Below are positions 27,701 through 39,549 of a DNA stretch of 64,000 nucleotides, piece after piece. The stretch comes from Diplonema papillatum (taxonomy: Eukaryota; Euglenozoa; Diplonemea; Diplonemida; Diplonemidae). The stretch lies in assembly GCA_030068145.1 (NCBI GenBank), contig JAPJBO010000012.1, positions 248,001 to 312,000 on the forward strand, given 5' to 3'. The position numbers were made by a program, and so were the translations under genes. Below the pieces are notes generated by a model that was not told where the DNA came from, ran no database searches, and was given only the letters and a program-made list of their open reading frames with translations. Every line of letters begins with the position of its first letter. Positions within the stretch are counted from its first letter, which is position 1.

Positions 27701-30700
27701 TCTCGAGAAAAGACGACCGAGAGCGCTTCGAGAAAAGACGACTCAGAGCGCTTCGAGAAAAGACGACCCAGAGCGCTTCGAGAAAAGACGACCGAGAGCG
27801 CTTCGAGAAAAGACGACCCAGAGCGCTTCGAGAAAAGACGACCCAGAGCGCTTCGAGAAAAGACGACCCAGAGCGCTTCGAGAAAAGACGACCCAGAGCG
27901 CTTCGAGAAAAGACGACCCAGAGCGCTTCGAGAAAAGACGACCCAGAGCGCTTCGAGAAAAGACGACCCAGAGCGCTTCGAGAAAAGACGACCCAGAGCG
28001 CTTCGAGAAAAGACGACCCAGAGCGCTTCGAGAAAAGACGACCCAGAGCGCTTCGAGAAAAGACGACCCAGAGCGCTTCGAGAAAAGACGACCCAGAGCG
28101 CTTCGAGAAAAGACGACCCAGAGCGCTTCGAGAAAAGACGACCCAGAGCGCTTCGAGAAAAGACGACCCAGAGCGCTTCGAGAAAAGACGACCCAGAGCG
28201 CTTCGAGAAAAGACGACCCAGAGCGCTTCGAGAAAAGACGACCCAGAGCGCTTCGAGAAAAGACGACCCAGAGCGCTTCGAGAAAAGACGACCCAGAGCG
28301 CTTCGAGAAAAGACGACCCAGAGCGCTTCGAGAAAAGACGACCCAGAGCGCTTCGAGAAAAGACGACCCAGAGCGCTTCGAGAAAAGACGACCCAGAGCG
28401 CTTCGAGAAAAGACGACCCAGAGCGCTTCGAGAAAAGACGACCCAGAGCGCTTCGAGAAAAGACGACCCAGAGCGCTTCGAGAAAAGACGACCCAGAGCG
28501 CTTCGAGAAAAGACGACCCAGAGCGCTTCGAGAAAAGACGACCCAGAGCGCTTCGAGAAAAGACGACCCAGAGCGCTTCGAGAAAAGACGACCCAGAGCG
28601 CTTCGAGAAAAGACGACCCAGAGCGCTTCGAGAAAAGACGACCCAGAGCGCTTCGAGAAAAGACGACCCAGAGCGCTTCGAGAAAAGACGACCCAGAGCG
28701 CTTCGAGAAAAGACGACCCAGAGCGCTTCGAGAAAAGACGACCCAGAGCGCTTCGAGAAAAGACGACCCAGAGCGCTTCGAGAAAAGACGACCCAGAGCG
28801 CTTCGAGAAAAGACGACCCAGAGCGCTTCGAGAAAAGACGACCCAGAGCGCTTCGAGAAAAGACGACCCAGAGCGCTTCGAGAAAAGACGACCCAGAGCG
28901 CTTCGAGAAAAGACGACCCAGAGCGCTTCGAGAAAAGACGACCCAGAGCGCTTCGAGAAAAGACGACCCAGAGCGCTTCGAGAAAAGACGACCCAGAGCG
29001 CTTCGAGAAAAGACGACCCAGAGCGCTTCGAGAAAAGACGACCCAGAGCGCTTCGAGAAAAGACGACCCAGAGCGCTTCGAGAAAAGACGACCCAGAGCG
29101 CTTCGAGAAAAGACGACCCAGAGCGCTTCGAGAAAAGACGACCCAGAGCGCTTCGAGAAAAGACGACCCAGAGCGCTTCGAGAAAAGACGACCCAGAGCG
29201 CTTCGAGAAAAGACGACCCAGAGCGCTTCGAGAAAAGACGACCCAGAGCGCTTCGAGAAAAGACGACCCAGAGCGCTTCGAGAAAAGACGACCCAGAGCG
29301 CTTCGAGAAAAGACGACCCAGAGCGCTTCGAGAAAAGACGACCCAGAGCGCTTCGAGAAAAGACGACCCAGAGCGCTTCGAGAAAAGACGACCCAGAGCG
29401 CTTCGAGAAAAGACGACCCAGAGCGCTTCGAGAAAAGACGACCGAGAGCGCTTCGAGAAAAGACGACCCAGAGCGCTTCGAGAAAAGACGACCCAGAGCG
29501 CTTCGAGAAAAGACGACCCAGAGCGCTTCGAGAAAAGACGACCCAGAGCGCTTCGAGAAAAGACGACCCAGAGCGCTTCGAGAAAAGACGACCCAGAGCG
29601 CTTCGAGAAAAGACGACCCAGAGCGCTTCGAGAAAAGACGACCCAGAGCGCTTCGAGAAAAGACGACCCAGAGCGCTTCGAGAAAAGACGACCCAGAGCG
29701 CTTCGAGAAAAGACGACCCAGAGCGCTTCGAGAAAAGACGACCCAGAGCGCTTCGAGAAAAGACGACCCAGAGCGCTTCGAGAAAAGACGACCCAGAGCG
29801 CTTCGAGAAAAGACGACCCAGAGCGCTTCGAGAAAAGACGACCCAGAGCGCTTCGAGAAAAGACGACCCAGAGCGCTTCGAGAAAAGACGACCCAGAGCG
29901 CTTCGAGAAAAGACGACCCAGAGCGCTTCGAGAAAAGACGACCCAGAGCGCTTCGAGAAAAGACGACCCAGAGCGCTTCGAGAAAAGACGACCCAGAGCG
30001 CTTCGAGAAAAGACGACCCAGAGCGCTTCGAGAAAAGACGACCCAGAGCGCTTCGAGAAAAGACGACCCAGAGCGCTTCGAGAAAAGACGACCCAGAGCG
30101 CTTCGAGAAAAGACGACCCAGAGCGCTTCGAGAAAAGACGACCCAGAGCGCTTCGAGAAAAGACGACCCAGAGCGCTTCGAGAAAAGACGACCCAGAGCG
30201 CTTCGAGAAAAGACGACCCAGAGCGCTTCGAGAAAAGACGACCCAGAGCGCTTCGAGAAAAGACGACCCAGAGCGCTTCGAGAAAAGACGACCCAGAGCG
30301 CTTCGAGAAAAGACGACCCAGAGCGCTTCGAGAAAAGACGACCCAGAGCGCTTCGAGAAAAGACGACCCAGAGCGCTTCGAGAAAAGACGACCCAGAGCG
30401 CTTCGAGAAAAGACGACCCAGAGCGCTTCGAGAAAAGACGACCCAGAGCGCTTCGAGAAAAGACGACCCAGAGCGCTTCGAGAAAAGACGACCCAGAGCG
30501 CTTCGAGAAAAGACGACCCAGAGCGCTTCGAGAAAAGACGACCCAGAGCGCTTCGAGAAAAGACGACCCAGAGCGCTTCGAGAAAAGACGACCCAGAGCG
30601 CTTCGAGAAAAGACGACCCAGAGCGCTTCGAGAAAAGACGACCCAGAGCGCTTCGAGAAAAGACGACCCAGAGCGCTTCGAGAAAAGACGACCCAGAGCG

Positions 30701-31510
30701 CTTCGAGAAAAGACGACCCAGAGCGCTTCGAGAAAAGACGACCCAGAGCGCTTCGAGAAAAGACGACCCAGAGCGCTTCGAGAAAAGACGACCCAGAGCG
30801 CTTCGAGAAAAGACGACCCAGAGCGCTTCGAGAAAAGACGACCCAGAGCGCTTCGAGAAAAGACGACCCAGAGCGCTTCGAGAAAAGACGACCCAGAGCG
30901 CTTCGAGAAAAGACGACCCAGAGCGCTTCGAGAAAAGACGACCCAGAGCGCTTCGAGAAAAGACGACCCAGAGCGCTTCGAGAAAAGACGACCCAGAGCG
31001 CTTCGAGAAAAGACGACCCAGAGCGCTTCGAGAAAAGACGACCGAGAGCGCTTCGAGAAAAGACGACCCAGAGCGCTTCGAGAAAAGACGACCCAGAGCG
31101 CTTCGAGAAAAGACGACCCAGAGCGCTTCGAGAAAAGACGACCCAGAGCGCTTCGAGAAAAGACGACCCAGAGCGCTTCGAGAAAAGACGACCCAGAGCG
31201 CTTCGAGAAAAGACGACCCAGAGCGCTTCGAGAAAAGACGACCCAGAGCGCTTCGAGAAAAGACGACCCAGAGCGCTTCGAGAAAAGACGACCCAGAGCG
31301 CTTCGAGAAAAGACGACCCAGAGCGCTTCGAGAAAAGACGACCCAGAGCGCTTCGAGAAAAGACGACCCAGAGCGCTTCGAGAAAAGACGACCCAGAGCG
31401 CTTCGAGAAAAGACGACCCAGAGCGCTTCGAGAAAAGACGACCGAGAGCGCTTCGAGAAAAGACGACCCAGAGCGCTTCGAGAAAAGACGACCCAGAGCG
31501 CTTCGAGGAG
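27701..31510. repeat. 25-bp minisatellite, about 151 copies in exact register
   Basis: The unit CGCTTCGAGAAAAGACGACC plus CAGAG repeats from about 27701 to 31510. Lines 300 bp apart (12 units) stay in the same phase throughout, so no indel occurs. Substitution variants are rare: GACCGAG at about 27715, 27790, 29440, 31040 and 31440, and GACTCAG at 27740. All frames but one are open (unit length is not a multiple of 3), giving artefactual 1,300-residue ORFs without ATG starts. Each unit holds TTCGAGAA, which fits a TTCNNGAA heat-shock-type motif. Confidence 0.97.
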
Positions 31511-34500
31511 GAAGACGACCGCAACACGAACGAAGAAGCGACGATCGACCTTTGAAGACGACAATGCCATCGCCCAAGCGCCGTAAAGAAGCAGTTATCG
31601 ACGCGCAACCGGTGAACCTGGACGAGCAATCGAAGGGGAGGCGAAGCATCAACCACGCGCCTGAGCGCGACGATCAAGACGAGCTGAAGAGGCGAAAGCA
31701 TGATACGTCACGCGCGAAGACGAGATAACTGCGACGCCGGCGATGCAAATTCTCGCCGCAGATTATTTGCGTTCTAATCCGAACGACGATCGCTTGTCAG
31801 AGTGCTCAGACAGCGCACTGGGCAGAATTCGTATTCCGCTCCCAACCGCTACCATGCTTAGGTACTACATTGCGTCGCCTGCTACCGATCAAGGAGGTCC
31901 ATCCCTATCTCCTGAGCTGCGTACGATATCACGGCCTACTGGGGGTCGTTGTTATTGGTGCTGGTTTTGTGGGGTAAGGTAAGGGAAAAATTTCCTTATG
32001 TGCGGTGGTCTCCGCTGGTCTGGTAGTCCGTGCTACCTCCTTTCTTTTACACTCGTTCTCTTCTCTACTCACTACTGTACGTACTCTTTCACTCTTTTAC
32101 CACGAACACATTCGCAATGAATGTGGCCCTGGGCCGCCCCACGTGCATAAGTAGTTGAGCAGGAGTTGCCATGTAGCCCGTATCGGTCGACATGGCACCT
32201 CCTGCTCACCTGTATGGCACGGGTCAAATACAATAGGTATGATATTGTATTTGCTGGGATAGAGAAACCCGGGTTTTCAAAAGTCTGGGTGCTGAAAGTC
32301 TGGGTACAGACACTTCGGGGTCAACATTGGAGGAAAATTGGCAGAAGCTTTGCAGGACGGAAAAAGCTATCCCTGGCATGTATCGGCACCTTTTCTACAC
32401 TCGATATAGCCTAAAAAATGTGGCCCCCAGATGGCACTTCAAACTTTGGAAAATCACTCCGCGGAATCGAACCAGCACCCTCAGCATCATTCCCCCTCGA
32501 GAGCAGCTTCTTTTTCGAGAGAAGTTCAATGTGGAACACTCCTGAAGCCGGGAGTCCAATCTTACTGCTTGATTTCGCTGTCGATGGCATTTTCCTCGGA
32601 TTCGGGTTCAATAATTTCTGAGAACCACCCGAACCCAAAAAATAAATGGCCCGCTTTTTTTTAGCCCGTGGTCCAGCGGTTCCCACACCCACAGCCCGTG
32701 GAAACCCCTGCAAACCCCCACACTGACGACAAATAATATTGAATTCCAAAACTGTGCTCACCGAAACCCCCATTTCAGCGTACCTATGGTATTTGCCAAT
32801 ATTATTGGCAATAATATTGTATTTGACTACCTACAGTATTTGACCCCCCCCCCCAGAAGGAGAGAGTAAAAACTCGGTCGGAACAGAAGTGTCGCGCATT
32901 GATAAAGATGAAATATTTGCTCGCTGCCCGATCTTGTGTGTGCCAGAACTGATCCCGGATTGGCACCAGTTTAGTCAGTACTCTGACCAATGAACATCGC
33001 ACCGATCTACTAGCCTGCGTAGTTTATGACAAAAAATGGAATCTCGATGCATTTGTGAAAGGGTGACATGCAGGGATTTCGAAAGACCTGCACGGCCGTT
33101 GACGAAGGCGCGGAAAGGGACCAATAGGCAGCGGCCGGTCCAATAAAGTTCGAGAGAGAGAGAGAGAGTTAGAATAGAGCTCTCTATTTGGTATCGGAAA
33201 GTAGGTACGAAAACAAGCAAACCCTGTCCAACCGCGAAGATAATAAGAGCAGAATACCCAGAATTCTTGTAACCAAGCCCGTACTGCTACGGTAGGGAGA
33301 TTAGGACCTGCCCGGCAATAGCAGCTGAGTACTCCTGAAACCACACCGGTGACATACTTTTCGGCCAAACGACAGCAGCAAGTGTCTAACTAGCCTATCC
33401 CGCTATCCGGAGGCGGCTGATGCCTTTGGCCTTCTCTACCCGGAAGCTGCTTGTATTTGAGTTCAACATCAAGTTTCTGCACAGGAGCGCAAAAGACAAG
33501 CATTTTTATTTTCTTTGTGCCAGCAGCACACGTATTCATGCGCAGCACGCTGGAGCGCGCAGAGCAACAATACGAAGTAGGGTCAAGATCGAAGAAACGG
33601 AGCGCATGCGAAGATGGCAGCAAGGTAGTGCACCGGGGAGAGACAGAGTGGTCTGCTTTCGGAACGGAGCCTCACTCCCGGCCGTCTGGTATTGGAGACG
33701 CGCATCTGCCCGGTTTTGACCTGTTCCGCCCCCGCTCTGCACGTGCCACTGACTTCTCTGCAGTGAAAGGACATACGTATGACGCCGCGGGAGGCTTCCC
33801 GGTTGCAGTTGCCTTCTGCGTTTTTCGCAGGCGCTGCAAGAAAGAAACTGAACCGAAAACAAGAGCAGAGAAGCGAGAATGGAAAAGGAGAAACCGCCAC
33901 GACCTTCGGGAAGAGTGTTGAAACCCCCAGCGGTGGAAACTACGTCTCTGCAGAAAGTGTTCGACCGAAGAGTTGCGTCCAAGCAGCAACTTTGTGGTGA
34001 TCTCGCAAACCAGACCGCACCCACGCGATCAGAAGCGCACACAACCAACAGCCGGTCGTCTCCTGTGACAACTACACGCTCCAGGGCAATTCGATGAGTT
34101 TCAGGAAACAGTGGACCATCTTAACTCAGCACGAAAACACACGTCCACCTTCCAAAGATCACCATCCCATGCTTGTGACAGTCCCGATCTTCCCGGATAT
34201 GACCGGCTTCCCGAATACCCCGGAAATCTCATTTGTCGGGGCCCAAAACAAACCATCCGGGGTTCTACCTTTGTTTTACCCCATCCAGACTTCTGATGCT
34301 TTTTTTTGTCTACCGAAAGACGGTCCTCCTCGGAAGCCTTGGCCCAAGGCTCTCTCGCGCGAGCCTACAGATCAAGGTTTCTGTTCTGCGCACGGCAGGA
34401 ACTGAGCACACTCCGCCACAGGAAATCACACTGCACACACCCTCGTAGACATACGCGCGTCTTGTGTGCTGGGCAATTTGCGTGCCTGCGATTGTTATTG

Positions 34501-34564
34501 AAACAGATTTCCACTCACCCTGGGCCAAAGAAAGAGCCCAGTGCGTGGCCTCTCACACGACAAC
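31511..34564. other. Gene-poor stretch
   Basis: After the minisatellite about 200 bp stay open (PSPKRRKEAVIDAQPVNL) but have no start codon. Then come the TIR element at 32230-32862 and a (GA)n run at about 33145-33168. From 33780 to 34300 a plus-strand reading with natural composition appears (ending DEFQETVDHLNSARKHT and YDRLPEYPGNLI). It needs splicing to stay open and I cannot define exons. Nothing else is recognised. Confidence 0.4.
32230..32862. mobile_element. Short derivative of the GET3-intron transposon family
   Basis: Left GGGTCAAATACAATAGG and right TTTGACCCCCCCCCCCAG resemble the ends of the 15471-19892 element. The blocks GGACGGAAAAAGCTATCCCT and AAACCCCTGCAAACCCCC are shared with it. 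No coding sequence. The middle roughly 200 bp (32490-32691) are in the opposite orientation to the same block in the longer element. Confidence 0.65.
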
Positions 34565-34989
34565 TCACGCGTCTTTCTTCTGCTTGAGCTGCTCCGCGAT
34601 GTCTTCCTTTTGTTGCATCGTCAGCCTGTGTTGTGCAATGATACGTGTGTGGAAGGTAAGGTTCCCCCTGCGGCAGAGCGTAGACGTTGTCAAGTTAGGA
34701 GTCCGCTTACTCCTTTACGTCAAGATCAAGCCAGGCAAGCCAGTAAGGCTAGTTTTACCCTGACCTTCCGTGTTCACTACTTGTCAGGTCACTCTACTTC
34801 GGGCTAGCGCAAAAGCCTTTAATCTCTCGGGGCGCTGCATACCTCTTTGAAGACTTGGTTGCGGGTGCCTTCGCCAGCACGGACATGAAGGAGTGTGATG
34901 GTGCCACGGCGGACGATGACTTGTTGGAGGTCCTCTTGAACTGCATTCTGCCTTGCCCTTTCCCCTTTACTTTGAAAATGTTCGCTTTC
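34565..34989 (-). CDS. Possible last two exons of an unidentified gene
   Basis: Exon x (34989-34843, 49 codons) lies between acceptor CATTCCCCCACAG and donor GAG|GTATGC and reads ESEHFQSKGERARQNAVQED, then VIVRRGTITLLHVRAGEG. The last exon (34606-34565) follows branch motif CTGAC and AACAAAAG and reads EDIAEQLKQKKDA-stop. Junctions are phase 0. Splice signals match the other genes of the window, but the exons are short, upstream exons were not found in 35.0-38.4 kb, and exon x is also open in another frame. Low confidence. Confidence 0.3.
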
Positions 34990-37900
34990 CTGTGGGGGAA
35001 TGACATCGAACGTATGCAGAGTGGCCTACTGGTCCATGTTGTTTTTGTTTCCGCTGTGTCCCTCGCTTGTCTGGATTGTGGATATCGGTTCCCTGCTGGC
35101 TTTTCATTTCCCAATGCTTCCAAACATTCGCTTTACCTGGTGGAACTCCTGCTTTGAATTTAGCTATCCTGAGGGAAACTTCGGAGTGAACCAGCTACTA
35201 GCAAGGCCATCGCTGCGCGGTCGAGCTACCTGCCGATGTTTCCCATGGCACGGCGTGTGCAGTCTATCACGTCTTTTTCCACAACAGAGGTAGTCACGTA
35301 GTGACTAATGCAGGCCATCGCTGCGCGGTTGCCGCTGTTTCCCATGCACGGCGTGCAGTCGATCCCGTCTTTTTCCAGACTGTTTCCGCAACAGAGGTAG
35401 TCACGTTGTGACGAATACAGACCTTCGCTACAGATGTTCTGCGTTCTAACTTCAAACGTCAGATTCCCGCGTGTCTCGGTTCGTCAGGGTTCTGGCACAT
35501 TCTCATGATGGCTTCATGCGATCACTGTCATCACTGTGTGAGACAAGGGGAAGAAGAGCGCGAGTGGTTTCGTTCGCTTACTGAGACTTTCGGAGGAGAG
35601 CACGTGGCAAGGCGGCAGAGAAGCACACATGTCAGCAAGCGTGGGGTGAGCTTTCTTTTGAGAGGCGGCGTCTCGCACCCCCCTGCAGAGGCAAACGAAA
35701 AGAAAGAACAGGGGCGCGGCGCGCGGCGCGGGAGCCTTCCGTCGTGTCTCAGTTGGGGGGGATAAGAAAAGAAAATTGGGGGGGAGGGGGGAACGTCGTG
35801 GGATTGAGATTCTAACGGCGCGGCCCGCAGGGCTAAGAACGAGAGGTCAGGTGCAAGAAGTGGCGAGCGGCGCCGAGGTAGGTGGTGCCTACGTACACTA
35901 GCCGTCGGTTGGCTTTATTTACGTTAGCAAAGGCAGTTGCTGCGCCTTCGGTGAGCGGCACCTGTGTTAGGTTATGTGGCAAAAACCCCGGGGGCAGATG
36001 TGATACGCCGGAAAGCGATCAACCTCTCGTAGCTACACGTCCTAGCCGCCCAAACTGTCCTGGACGGTTTCCTCCTGAGTCTCATCTTCCGTGATTCGCT
36101 GAAAAACTGTAAAAAAGAAAAGTGGTCAAGCACCGGCGCAGCAGCCCTGGACGAAGAGCCACACTACCATCGGCACCTCAACCTGAAGAAAGTCAGCAGA
36201 AAAAAGAAGAGGAACGTGGCTTCCCCAAGATTCCAGTAACAAAAGAAAAGAAAGAAAGAAAAAGTGGGGGAAACGATTTCGTGAGAAAAAGAAGCAGGTC
36301 CGTTCAGACCTGATAAGAACTGATAGACGAATCGTACAGGGTGCTAAAATGCGCCAAAAGGCCCCGAAGAAGGCCGGCAAACTGTAGTGCCGCTACGCTG
36401 TTTGACAAGCTAGGGGCCTGAGGTGACCCAGCTAGAAAAAGCTGGTTCACGAGGAAGGTCCAGGTGAGCGTCACCCGTCCTCCCTCTTGCAATTTGTGAG
36501 CATCGTTTTCTCAAAGGCTTTTGCCCTAAGGATGGTTTTGTTTGTGCGTGCCGCAGTTGATCGTTTTCCCAATTGTATTTAATCCTGATCAACCACAAAA
36601 AAAAACACGCCGCCTACGTCCTTTTTTCGTTGAAGGCAACGAGACGGGCGCATCACACTAAAGTTTCTGAAGGCTATATTCCCTGCCGAAAGCCACCGTA
36701 GACATAGTGGTCAAACGATTCGCATTATCGCACGATTAAAACCTGGGCATATGGGCTATCGCATATTACCGCATGCCAACTATATGCAATAATCTTGTGC
36801 GATAATTATTATCGCGTGCGAATCGTTCGACCACTATGCCGAGAGCTCTTGACAAAACAGGGTGAAGAACCTAGGCAGGACGGCTCGGAGACATCAAGGT
36901 CGGATTAAGCGTCGTGCGATAGCGCACGTGACACCACGCTCGCAGGCCTGCGAGACAAGCGTTTCCCATCGCAGACTCGAGGATTTCCATGAGTCTAATC
37001 GAAGAATGAGACGCAGTCCCAGATAAAGCCCCCTGCTTCAAACCACTCCGCATTGACCCGACCCAATTTTTGCCGTTGCGTTTGGACAGTTTGTTCACCA
37101 GTCTACACGGCGAGCTCCAGCCTGAAGGCCGGGGTAGGTATCGCTAACATTATAGCACGGCGCTTTCTTTTGTTTGCGCGCACTAGCGGAACTCGCCTGT
37201 ATTGGGTAAGTTGCATCCAGTATGCCGCCTACCACTCATCCTTAATGCCAACAACACATTGCTAACGCATGAAAACTCGACGTAGCTGCTTTGACTCCGA
37301 ATGGAAGGGAGGTAGAGGGAGAAAATACATTACAAACCCAATCTGATTTTGTTCTTCGCTTACACCACCGTTTGTTCTTTCTCACTCAGGCCTTTTGTGT
37401 TTGTGTGATTTGTCGTGTTGGGGTAGACCCGCATGATCTCACGTCCGTTCAACACGTGGTTCGGTAGTTACAGCCCTTCGGTTCTTTGTCTGGCAGCTAT
37501 TGTCGAGCATTTCCTTCCAGGCTGGCGCTTATGTAAAACAGGGTGTATGCAAAGGCAACCAGCTTCTTTGGTCGGATGTGACAAAGGGAGGAGCTCGTGG
37601 CGATCACACCCGAAAAGCAGGCGCCGCCGAACACGATTCTCCCGCCTCTTTCACTTAATCTTCTGTGGCCGGAGTCTAGTGCGGTTTAAGGAGCACCGCC
37701 TTCCTGTTGCACGCTGCTCGTATGCCTTTCTGTCCGGCTCTAGTTTCTCGTTCGGTTTACTTGGGTTCGTTCTCCGTCCTTTTTCGGGGGTGGTTTTCAT
37801 CTAATGGGTGCCCGATGAGAAGTTCGGGCTTTGCAATCCTTTTTCGTTCGTCCATCCCGCTCGTGCTTTTTACTGCGACAACATTGACGGTTCCTGATCT

Positions 37901-38423
37901 TGCGATACGGAGCAATGGTGCCCGCAGAGAGAAAAAGATAGAAAAAAACAAGAATCTCTAACTGGTCGCATGGTTGGCTACCGTGCTGCGGCCAGTGCAA
38001 CAAGAGCCAAGTTGAGGAAGATGCAAACATGGAGACCGCTACAGTAGTCCTGCACGAGACTTGGGCACGTGCCTCGTGTGGGGCAGGTGGGCCTGTGACC
38101 CGCTTTGAGAACCCTGAGTCCAGCATGTGTGCCGTTTACTGGATACTCATGGGGGACCAAGGTAGGCACACTCACACCTCAAAAACAAGACAAGCCACAG
38201 TGCAACAAGAGCCAGGGTTAGGGTTGCGCATGTACACGGACTTGACACGGACCCCGGGGTTTGCAAGAACGTGCTTGGATTGGATATGTGCTCAATACCG
38301 CGCGGGTGTCCCCGTCCACGCCGTGTTTCGGTCCTTTAAGCGACGGACACGTCAGGCGGACTATCATCAGCGGGGGGGGGGGGCAAGATCGATACTGAGG
38401 ATTCACTTGTCCCCCCTGGTGAC
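34990..38423. other. Long stretch without a supported gene
   Basis: Contains a short tandem duplication (35208-35290 and 35310-35412, motif GCCATCGCTGCGCGGT), a G-rich segment near 35755-35795, a foldback MITE (36703-36838) and an R7 copy (38268-38390) that ends just past the stop codon of the giant gene. Several 60-120-codon ORFs exist but none has recognisable content. Confidence 0.45.
36703..36838. mobile_element. 136-bp foldback MITE
   Basis: The left end CATAGTGGTCAAACGATTCG is matched by the complement of the right end with one substitution. Further inside, the arms continue in AT-rich repeats of ATTATCGCAC. It could fold almost completely. No target duplication is obvious. Confidence 0.65.
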
Positions 38424-39518
38424 TCACTCTTGGGCAGTCCGGCGCCGCTTGGCGCTGTCCATGGCAATCATGGCCAGCTGCCGCCGCCCGGTGTCTTCCT
38501 TCTGTTTGATTGCGATGCTGGTCCTCGACCGCTTGCGCAGCACGTTGGTCTCCTCAATGAGCTGCTGCACCCTCTGCTCCCCTCGCGTGCGTAGCTCTTC
38601 ACTGACGCCGTACTTGAGCTCGGTCCGCTTCTGCTGCTCGTGCAGGATCCGCGCGCTCTTTTTCAACCCGCGCACCTCGTTTTTGTGGTCTTCCTTCAGC
38701 TGGTTCCACGCCTCGTCCCGCTCCGCAATTTCCTTCTGGTGCTCCGCCCCGACGATGGCGAGCTGGGACGTCGCGCCGGCATGCATCGCGGACTTCAGCT
38801 CTTCGATGTACGCGTTTTTGTCACCGGCCTTTGCCTCGAGCTCCTTCACCTTCCCTTCCGCAGCTTTGAGGACGGCGGTCATGCTTTCGTAAGCGTTGCG
38901 CAAGCCGGTGAGCTCTTTGGTGCGCTTGTCGAGGTCGTCTGCGACGTGGAGCTTCGCGGAGAGCTGTGCGTTGACCTTGTCGTGCAGCGCGCGGGCGGCC
39001 TGCAGCTCGTCCTCGTGGTGCTCGCAGATCTTCTGCACCTCGTCGCGCATGGCTTGCTGCTCGGACTCGGCGGCGGACAGCTTCTCCCGCAGGGGGCCCA
39101 GCTCAGCCCGCGCGGCCGCCGCCTCCACCTCCAGCAGGCCGCCGGCGGCGGTCGCCTGCAACTTCACGGCTTCAAGCTCGCCCTGCAAGGCATCCCGCTC
39201 CCGTTGTGAGGCCTCCAGCCGCTCGCCGGCCGCGCTAAGCTGCCCCCGGAGGCCCTCGGCCGCCGCCGCCGCCGCCGCGGCGTCCTCCTTCGCGCGGCCC
39301 AGCGCCGCCTCAGCGGCGGCCAACGCCTTCCGGGCTGCCGCGGCCTCGGCTGCGACGGCGTCCGCCCGCTTCTCGGCGGTCTCGGCCCGGGTCCGCAGGG
39401 CGCTTGCGCCCTCCTCCTCCGACGACGCGCGCCGGCGCCGTTTCGCGGCCGCCGCCGGCTCGCCGGAGGCGGAGCGCTTGCCGCCGGATGTTTGCTCGTC
39501 GCCCTTTTTCGGGTCACG

Positions 39519-39549
<31 letters not shown>

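Noticed and set aside
27701-31510. CRISPR array
   Set aside because: Units are directly adjacent, with no unique spacers; eukaryotic context.
27645-31728. Five overlapping ORFs of 1,275-1,355 codons across the 25-bp minisatellite
   Set aside because: The 25-bp unit lacks stops in nearly every frame, so long ORFs are automatic. None of the plus-strand frames starts with ATG and the flanks show no gene.
36871-37098. 75-codon minus ORF resembling a reverse-transcriptase fragment (VGSMRSGLKQGALSG)
   Set aside because: Too short and no catalytic motif visible; I could not support a LINE call.
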